Assembly (NCBI GenBank): GCA_043775075.1
Contig: JAYVSS010000089.1
Coordinates: 1-11,522, forward strand
DNA from: JANLQX01 sp043775075
GTDB taxonomy: Bacteria; Actinomycetota; Acidimicrobiia; Acidimicrobiales; JANYDT01
Direction: 5' to 3'
DNA length: 11,522 bases
Shown piece by piece: positions 6,587-11,522 of the stretch. The notes beneath the pieces were generated by a model that worked only from the letters and a program-made list of their open reading frames with translations, did no database searches and had not been told where the DNA came from. Position numbers and translations under genes: made by a program. The stretch's first letter is position 1, and every line of letters begins with the position of its first letter.

Positions 6587-7779
6587 CGCGCCCTTCGGCC
6601 CGTGCGCTCGGATCGGCTGTCCTGATCCTGTCGGTTCTCGCTGCGTGCACCAACGGGTCGGGGACGACCACCACCGCACCGTCCCCCAGCACGGCCAACT
6701 CCACCGTTGCCCCGACGGCCTCGACGACCGTCGCTCCGAGTCAAACCGCCACCATCGTGCTCGTCGTCCCGACCAGCGGCTCGAACGAAGGCGTCGGTAC
6801 CGAGGCGCGTGAGGGTATCGAACTAGCTCTGCGTCATGGCGTCGAAGACGGGCGTTTGGCCGCCGACACGACGATGAACGTTCGAGTCCTTGACGAATCC
6901 GCCAAGGGTCTGGCGAAGGCGGTTGACCGCGCCATTCGAAACGACAGCGTCATTGCGTTGTTCGGCGGTCTGACGGAGAGCACCGAGGGGGTCCTCGCTC
7001 CCATCGCCCGTCGCCGGGAGGTGCCGCTCTTTACGTTTTCGTGGCGGACAGGAAGCGAACCAGCGGACGCAATCCGCATCGGACCGAACCCGGATTCGTT
7101 GGTGAACGCCGCCGCACTCGCCATCGTCGCCGCCAACCCGACCGCCGTAACGTTGTGGGCCACCGCCGGAACGTCCACGTTGGGAGCTGCTGCGGCACGA
7201 GACCAACTCGTCGAAAAGTTGTCCGGTCCGGATCGACGCTCTCCACCATTTGCCACCATCGCCACTGCCGTGCCTGATGATCTCTCGTTGGTAGGCAATG
7301 CACCAGTGGTGTTATTCGGGTCTGGACAAACGCTCGTCGCCGAATATGCGCGCATACGACCTACTCCCGTCGATGCACCTCCGTCGTTCATCGTGCCGAT
7401 CGACGCGGCGGGCTGCGGAACCCGCCCGTTCGCGCTCCCGACGGGAACGCGCTGTGTGTCGCGCGGACTGTGGTTCGCTCCTTCCGCGGTGGCCAAGGCA
7501 TTTCGCGAAGACGCCGCAGCGGCGTTACTGATCCCGTCCTGGGCCACGACCGTGGGGTACGACGGCGGCGTGCTACTTGCGGCGCTGCTCGGCCGAACGG
7601 CCAGTCGCGAAAGCGCGGCCGAAATGCGGACCCGTTTGCTGACCTCTACGTCGCTCCCCGCCCTTGCCCGTTTCGAGGGAATCAACGGCAAGCTCACGTA
7701 CGGGAACGGCTACGAACAGGATGCACAAACGCTGATTGCCCGCGATGGACAGTGGGAAGGGGACGCCACAACGAAGTAG
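6574..7779 (+). CDS. type I periplasmic-binding (Leu/Ile/Val-binding-like) lipoprotein
   Basis: From the GTG at 6574 the protein has 401 residues. A lipoprotein signal peptide (basic ARPSAR, hydrophobic LGSAVLILSVL) ends in the lipobox LAAC, with C25 as the likely lipidated residue. A Thr/Ser/Pro-rich linker of about 35 residues follows, then a periplasmic-binding fold from about 60. Family-like features are the opening IVLVVPTSG strand, the segment GVGTEAREGIELALRH, VIALFGGLTES, and the C-terminal FEGINGKLTYGNGYEQDA resembling the end of branched-chain amino-acid binding proteins. It should sit on the outer face of the cytoplasmic membrane and bind a small ligand. No permease or ATPase gene is adjacent, so it may be an orphan binding protein or sensor. 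The start is ambiguous: GTG 6523, GTG 6574 and TTG 6580 are in frame; the latter two give a compact signal peptide. The end converges on chdC with 18 bp between them and no visible terminator. Confidence 0.82.
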   Translation: MGLVARPSARALGSAVLILSVLAACTNGSGTTTTAPSPSTANSTVAPTASTTVAPSQTATIVLVVPTSGSNEGVGTEAREGIELALRHGVEDGRLAADTTMNVRVLDESAKGLAKAVDRAIRNDSVIALFGGLTESTEGVLAPIARRREVPLFTFSWRTGSEPADAIRIGPNPDSLVNAAALAIVAANPTAVTLWATAGTSTLGAAAARDQLVEKLSGPDRRSPPFATIATAVPDDLSLVGNAPVVLFGSGQTLVAEYARIRPTPVDAPPSFIVPIDAAGCGTRPFALPTGTRCVSRGLWFAPSAVAKAFREDAAAALLIPSWATTVGYDGGVLLAALLGRTASRESAAEMRTRLLTSTSLPALARFEGINGKLTYGNGYEQDAQTLIARDGQWEGDATTK

Positions 7780-7797
7780 CGAGATGGTGAAGTCAGG

Positions 7798-8490
7798 TCA
7801 GCGGGTGAGTTCGCTGAACACCACGCCCGGTCCGTCGATCATCCCGGTGACAAACGTCCCGAACTCACCGTATTGGGCTGACGCCTCGTCGAACCGCATC
7901 GTATACACGACCTCCTTGAGGTCGGCCGGATCGTGGGCGAACAGGGTCACTCCCCATTCGAAATCGTCGACGCCGGTGGACCCCGTCACGAGTTGAGTGA
8001 TGCGCCCGGCGAATTTGCGCCCGGACGCTCCGTGCTCGTGCATCAATCGGCTGCGGTCCTCATACGGCAGGGTGAACCAGTTCGCATCTGTCGCGCCGAC
8101 GCCGCGGCGCTTGGACATTGGATAAAAGCAAATCGACCGCATTCCGACGGGGGGGAGGACGCCTGGGTAGAGGCGGGCCTTGGTCGCCGCTTCCGGCATG
8201 CCCTTGGCGTACTCCGACGTCTCGGTCATCGACACGTAGGAATCGACGAGTACGAGTCCGGCATTGGTGAGTTCGGTTTGCAGCCGCCGCAGCCGCCACA
8301 GGTCTGGGCCGATGGCCATCGTGCCAACGTCGGCTTTGTGCCCGAGCGCCGCAAAGGTGATCACCCGGTGATCGTCGGCGATCGACGAGAGGACGGCTGC
8401 GGTCGCCGCCGCGGCATCGGTGGAAGGACTGACCTTCCAGAACAGGTGGAGAACGCCCCAGCCCACGGACGGTGACAATGGCTCGGTCAT
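7798..8490 (-). CDS. chdC: coproheme decarboxylase (hydrogen peroxide-dependent heme synthase)
   Basis: ChdC (HemQ) converts iron-coproporphyrin III to heme b, the last step of the coproporphyrin-dependent heme pathway of Gram-positive bacteria. The 230 residues match this chlorite-dismutase-fold family. HLFWKV opens the first ferredoxin-like domain and SYVSMTETSEY (84-94) is conserved. FYPMSKRR (122-129) carries Y123 and M125, matching the catalytic Tyr and neighbouring Met. MHEHGASGRKFAGRITQ (150-166) holds the likely heme ligand H153 and Q166. DDFEWGVTLFA and EVVYTMRFDEASAQYGEFG complete the second domain. The ATG at 8490 agrees with the family N-terminus; longer in-frame starts would overlap the divergent SpoIID gene. 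A run GGGGGA lies just upstream but very close to the ATG. No other heme genes are in the window. Confidence 0.95.
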   Translation of the reverse strand: MTEPLSPSVGWGVLHLFWKVSPSTDAAAATAAVLSSIADDHRVITFAALGHKADVGTMAIGPDLWRLRRLQTELTNAGLVLVDSYVSMTETSEYAKGMPEAATKARLYPGVLPPVGMRSICFYPMSKRRGVGATDANWFTLPYEDRSRLMHEHGASGRKFAGRITQLVTGSTGVDDFEWGVTLFAHDPADLKEVVYTMRFDEASAQYGEFGTFVTGMIDGPGVVFSELTR

Positions 8491-8542
8491 GTCCCCCAAC
8501 TCTAGGACGGCACTGGATGGCGAGGAGTGCGAAACTGAGCTT

Positions 8543-10417
8543 GTGGGTCGGAGATGGGGGATCAGGCCGTTTGCCGTTGCTGTTGGTTTCGTCGTTGTCA
8601 GTGCCGTGGCGCCCACCGTGGCGATTGGGCGGGCGTCGGCAGAGCCGGGCGGGCCGTGGGTGATCATCCACGGCCGAGGCTTTGGCCACGGCGTTGGTAT
8701 GGCCCAAGACGGCGCGTATTGGATGGGCCGTCAGGGACGTAGCGCGACGGAGATCCTCCGGTTGTTCTTTCCCGGGACGACGCTCGGCCGACACAGAGGC
8801 AACGTCAGGGTCCCGCTCGGAGGCTCCTCATCAGTACGGCTGGATCTGCCCGGTGGAGGGACCGTTGGCGGGCAGGCCGTGCCCGCCGGGGCGTCGGTGA
8901 CCGCTCACGTGGATGGGGGGACGGTCGTTGCCACCATCGCCGCGCCGAAGAACGACGCCCCCGTGGCGCCGGCCATCGCCCTTTCGCTCATTGCCTTTCG
9001 GACCCAGAACGCCCCCGCCGCCCCCACCCCCGTCGACCCTCCGGTCTCGTCCGAGCCGGTGCCGATGGCGTTCGCCCCGCCACCCAATACCGGTGCGGAA
9101 AGTTCGGCCCCAGGGTCAACGGCGGCCAACACTGCGGTTCCGCCGCCGCCGACACCCACCCCGCTGTCGGACGCAGATACGGGAACGGCGCCGATCGAAC
9201 CTTCGTCGACGGCGACGGGGCCGACCACGACGGATCTCGCCAACACCATTTCCACCAACGGCGTTCCCACCAACATCGTCCGCGGATCGCCGGTGCTCAT
9301 TGAGCCGACTGACGGCACCACGACCGTCTACGGAGGTCGGGCCTACCGGGGTCGGTTCGAACTGCGCACCGGCGGAGGCGTGCGTGTGGTCAATGAACTC
9401 GACGTTGAGCAGTATTTGCGGGGCATGGGCGAGATCACCGATGGGCGCTGGCCCGCGGCAGCCCTCGAAGCGCAGGCCATTGCCGCCCGTACGTATGCGT
9501 TTCGCACGATGGCGGCAGCCGGCGAGGTCTGCCCGACGCAACGATGCCAGGTGTACTTCGGCGTCCGAGCGGAGTACTCGGCGATGGACAAGGCGGTGGC
9601 CGCGACCAGGGGCAAGGTCGTCACCTACGACCGGGGCAAGCTCGCCATCACCTTCTATTCGGCTAGCGGCGGGGGCACTATCGCCTCGCCCGAGGAGGCT
9701 TTCGGGGGGAAATCGAACATCTCGTATCTGCAGCCGGGGACCTACCCGACCGGGGACTTGAAGTCGTGGGTGGTCACCGTCACCCTTGACGAACTCGGTC
9801 GTCGAGTGGGGTATCGCGGGCGTCCGTCCGGGGTGGCGGTTACCAAGGTCGGGCCATCGGGGCGGGCCATGGAGGTCACCGTGACCGGCAGCGGTTCGCC
9901 GTTGACGATCCCCGGTCCCCGGTTCGACGCCGCCCTCGGACTGCGGTCGACGTTGTTTACGCTGACGCAGGCGACGAGTCCCTCGGCCACGGACTCGGGG
10001 TCTGAACCGGCCGGCGAGGCGGTTGAAGTCCTCGCCCTGGGCCGCATCGCGTCCACCGGCGATTCCCAGGTTGTCGGGGGAGGCGCGGCGTTCGACGCTC
10101 CGCCGGAGTTTTCCCAAACCGGCTTGGTGCCCGACGACACCGCCGTGGTCACCGGCGATTCGATCGCCGAGGACACCAGCGTGCCCGAAACCAGCCAGGG
10201 GACTGATGACTCGCCTGCGTCTCGGGACAAACCAACCATCTCCACCGCTTCGCCGTCCCCCGCTGCGCCCGTTTCGGCCAGCCCTGTGCGCACACCGGCG
10301 AACGCCAGTGCATCGGAGGCCAGCAGCAAGCTTACCGAGGTGGCCCTGCTGGCGTCCTTGACCCTTCCGGTGTTCGCCCTGCTGTCCGCACTCCGCCGAC
10401 GCCGGCGCCGGCGGTAG
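8543..10417 (+). CDS. secreted SpoIID/LytB domain protein with permuted motif and C-terminal membrane anchor
   Basis: From the GTG at 8543 the protein has 624 residues. A signal peptide (RRWGIRPF, hydrophobic core, probable cleavage after RASA at 33) is followed by IHGRGFGHGVGMAQDGAYWM (42-61), continuing to LRLFFPGTTLG (72-82). In Bacillus SpoIID the related GHGVGMSQ motif is C-terminal; here it comes first. A Pro/Thr/Ser-rich stretch (about 156-246) leads to the SpoIID core: VVNELDVEQYLRGMGEITD (282-300), with E297 the probable counterpart of the catalytic Glu, then AALEAQAIAARTYAF (306-320) and a Cys pair (C330, C335). It continues through FYSASGGG to PGPRFDAALGLRSTLF (457-472). A second disordered region (about 478-596) precedes one transmembrane helix (about 598-617) and seven arginines. 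SpoIID-type enzymes are lytic transglycosylases acting on glycan strands lacking stem peptides, so it probably remodels peptidoglycan. In-frame ATG 8489 is possible but overlaps chdC and lengthens the signal peptide. Confidence 0.9.
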   Translation: MGRRWGIRPFAVAVGFVVVSAVAPTVAIGRASAEPGGPWVIIHGRGFGHGVGMAQDGAYWMGRQGRSATEILRLFFPGTTLGRHRGNVRVPLGGSSSVRLDLPGGGTVGGQAVPAGASVTAHVDGGTVVATIAAPKNDAPVAPAIALSLIAFRTQNAPAAPTPVDPPVSSEPVPMAFAPPPNTGAESSAPGSTAANTAVPPPPTPTPLSDADTGTAPIEPSSTATGPTTTDLANTISTNGVPTNIVRGSPVLIEPTDGTTTVYGGRAYRGRFELRTGGGVRVVNELDVEQYLRGMGEITDGRWPAAALEAQAIAARTYAFRTMAAAGEVCPTQRCQVYFGVRAEYSAMDKAVAATRGKVVTYDRGKLAITFYSASGGGTIASPEEAFGGKSNISYLQPGTYPTGDLKSWVVTVTLDELGRRVGYRGRPSGVAVTKVGPSGRAMEVTVTGSGSPLTIPGPRFDAALGLRSTLFTLTQATSPSATDSGSEPAGEAVEVLALGRIASTGDSQVVGGGAAFDAPPEFSQTGLVPDDTAVVTGDSIAEDTSVPETSQGTDDSPASRDKPTISTASPSPAAPVSASPVRTPANASASEASSKLTEVALLASLTLPVFALLSALRRRRRRR

Positions 10418-10486
10418 CTCCTCCCCCCGCCGGGCCGCGGCATCGCATCGGGATTGTCACACCGTGCCCAGTAGGTTGGACGGGCC

Positions 10487-11522
10487 ATGTCGGAGTTCCG
10501 TTCGCTGTTTGCCACCGCCGCACAAGCGGCTGCAGGCACACCCTTGTCTGCAGAAAAACGCGTCGCCAACAAACCTGAAGGCCTCGTTGCCGACCGACCG
10601 CCCCTGACCGATGGCGATGATCGAGGAGTGGTCCCCATCGACGCCACCCCCCCGGTGGAAACCCTGCTCGCTCGGGCCGAACGGCTCGCCCAGCGAGTCA
10701 TGGGCGAAGAGGCCGAGGACCGCAAGCGTCGGCGTATCGATGTGGACGAGTTGCTGGCCGGGCTCAATCCCAACCAACGAGATGCTGTCGTTCATCCGGG
10801 TGGACCTCTGCTCGTCGTCGCCGGGGCCGGTTCGGGCAAAACGAAGGTCCTCACAAGTCGGATCGCCTGGCTCATTGGCGAGCAAGGAATTTCGCCGTTT
10901 GAGATTCTGGCCATCACCTTCACCAACAAAGCGGCGGGCGAAATGAAACACCGGGTCGCCGCCCTCATCGGTCCCGTGGCTGAAAAGATGTGGGTTTCCA
11001 CGTTCCACTCGGCCTGTATGCGCATCCTTCGCCGCGATGCTCACCGGCTGGGCTTCGGGTCGTCGTTCACCATTTACGACCAATCCGACGCCGTGCGCCT
11101 GGTGCAATACGTCCTCCGAGATCAAAACGTCGATCCCAAGAAGTTCGCCCCTCGGGCCGTTCATGCCACCATCAGCGCGGCAAAAAACGACCTCATCGAC
11201 GCTGAAACATTCCGGGCGCGAGCGGCCAATATCTACGAGCGCAAGATCGGCGAGATTTACACCGAATACCAGCGTCGGTTGCTAGCGGCAAGCGCGATGG
11301 ACTTCGACGATCTATTGGTGCAAACCGTCCGACTGCTGCAAACCGAACCCGAGGTGTTGGAGCACTATCAACGCCGGTTCAAGCATCTGCTGGTGGACGA
11401 ATACCAGGACACCAACCGCGTCCAAAACGAGTTTGTTCTGTTGCTTGGAGCGAAGCATCGCAACGTCACCGTGGTCGGAGACAGTGATCAATCTATTTAC
11501 AAATTTCGCGGCGCTGATATCC
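10487..11522 (+). CDS. UvrD/PcrA-type superfamily 1 DNA helicase, cut by right window edge
   Basis: Reading from the ATG at 10487 gives 345 codons open to the right edge. Residues 1 to about 92 form a hydrophilic extension with no recognisable motif. Helicase motifs follow in order: LNPNQRDAV (93-101, Q-motif region), Walker A AGAGSGKT (112-119), motif Ia TFTNKAAGEM (144-153), VSTFHSACMRILRR, MDFDDLL, Walker B/motif II VDEYQDTN (303-310), and motif III GDSDQSIYKFRGADI (331-345). These identify a 3'-5' SF1A helicase of the UvrD/PcrA group, which acts in DNA repair and replication-associated unwinding. The remaining half (motifs IV-VI) lies outside the window, so UvrD, PcrA and related actinobacterial helicases cannot be told apart. 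There is no good ribosome site, and a TAGGTT (10472-10477) lies ten bases before the ATG, so a leaderless transcript is possible though no matching -35 is seen. The 69-bp gap from the SpoIID gene holds no clear terminator. Confidence 0.94.
   Translation, partial: MSEFRSLFATAAQAAAGTPLSAEKRVANKPEGLVADRPPLTDGDDRGVVPIDATPPVETLLARAERLAQRVMGEEAEDRKRRRIDVDELLAGLNPNQRDAVVHPGGPLLVVAGAGSGKTKVLTSRIAWLIGEQGISPFEILAITFTNKAAGEMKHRVAALIGPVAEKMWVSTFHSACMRILRRDAHRLGFGSSFTIYDQSDAVRLVQYVLRDQNVDPKKFAPRAVHATISAAKNDLIDAETFRARAANIYERKIGEIYTEYQRRLLAASAMDFDDLLVQTVRLLQTEPEVLEHYQRRFKHLLVDEYQDTNRVQNEFVLLLGAKHRNVTVVGDSDQSIYKFRGADI

Noticed and set aside
6834..7697. Minus-strand open frame (287 codons) opposite the lipoprotein gene
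   Set aside because: The opposite strand gives a signal peptide, lipobox and binding-protein fold; this frame is a Ser/Ala/Arg-rich shadow.
10401..10412. Perfect 12-bp palindrome GCCGGCGCCGGC
   Set aside because: It lies inside the codons of the polyarginine tail, has no T tract after it, and is explained by Arg codon use in high-GC DNA.
10454..10477. Possible promoter TTGTCA / TAGGTT upstream of the helicase
   Set aside because: The spacing is only 12 bases, too short for a standard sigma-70-type promoter; only the TAGGTT is kept as a weak hint of a leaderless start.
9742..10773. Minus-strand open frame (343 codons) spanning the SpoIID 3' end and the helicase 5' end
   Set aside because: It crosses two well-supported plus-strand genes and has low-complexity Ser/Arg composition typical of an antisense shadow.
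10457..11164. Minus-strand open frame (235 codons) opposite the helicase
   Set aside because: The plus strand encodes ordered SF1 helicase motifs across the same bases.

Overview
The window is about 11.5 kb of high-GC, gene-dense chromosomal DNA. Gene content points to an actinobacterium, most likely of the class Acidimicrobiia or a close relative. The pointers are a coproheme decarboxylase of the actinobacterial/firmicute type, a DUF427 protein, a SpoIID/LytB protein with the actinobacterial domain order, frequent GTG/TTG starts and ATGA gene overlaps. This placement is an inference from protein style; no rRNA or other marker gene is present.

Left half (1 to about 5960) is a run of minus-strand genes. 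In transcription order they are: an unknown 185-residue protein with an SPE repeat tail, an S51-family peptidase, a small four-cysteine protein, a NUDIX hydrolase, purH, malate dehydrogenase (mdh), and a YeiB/HGSNAT-like membrane protein cut by the left edge. The small Cys protein/NUDIX and NUDIX/purH junctions are ATGA overlaps. mdh and the membrane gene are almost contiguous, so the last five genes look like one operon joining purine synthesis and central carbon metabolism to two poorly characterised proteins.

Right half: a divergent start near 5960-6035 leads to a plus-strand DUF427 gene and a type I periplasmic-binding lipoprotein. Their junction carries a 30-bp direct repeat that holds the stop of the first gene and the start region of the second. 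The lipoprotein gene converges on chdC (hemQ, minus). chdC diverges from a large secreted SpoIID/LytB protein (plus). The window ends inside a UvrD/PcrA helicase gene (plus).

No tRNA, rRNA, CRISPR array, transposase or phage gene was seen, and no stretch over 300 bases lacks a gene. I see no clear novel multi-gene defence or mobile system; most of the window is housekeeping. The points most worth a second look are the repeat at the DUF427/lipoprotein junction, the conserved-looking small Cys protein coupled to the NUDIX gene, and the permuted SpoIID architecture with a membrane anchor and polyarginine tail.
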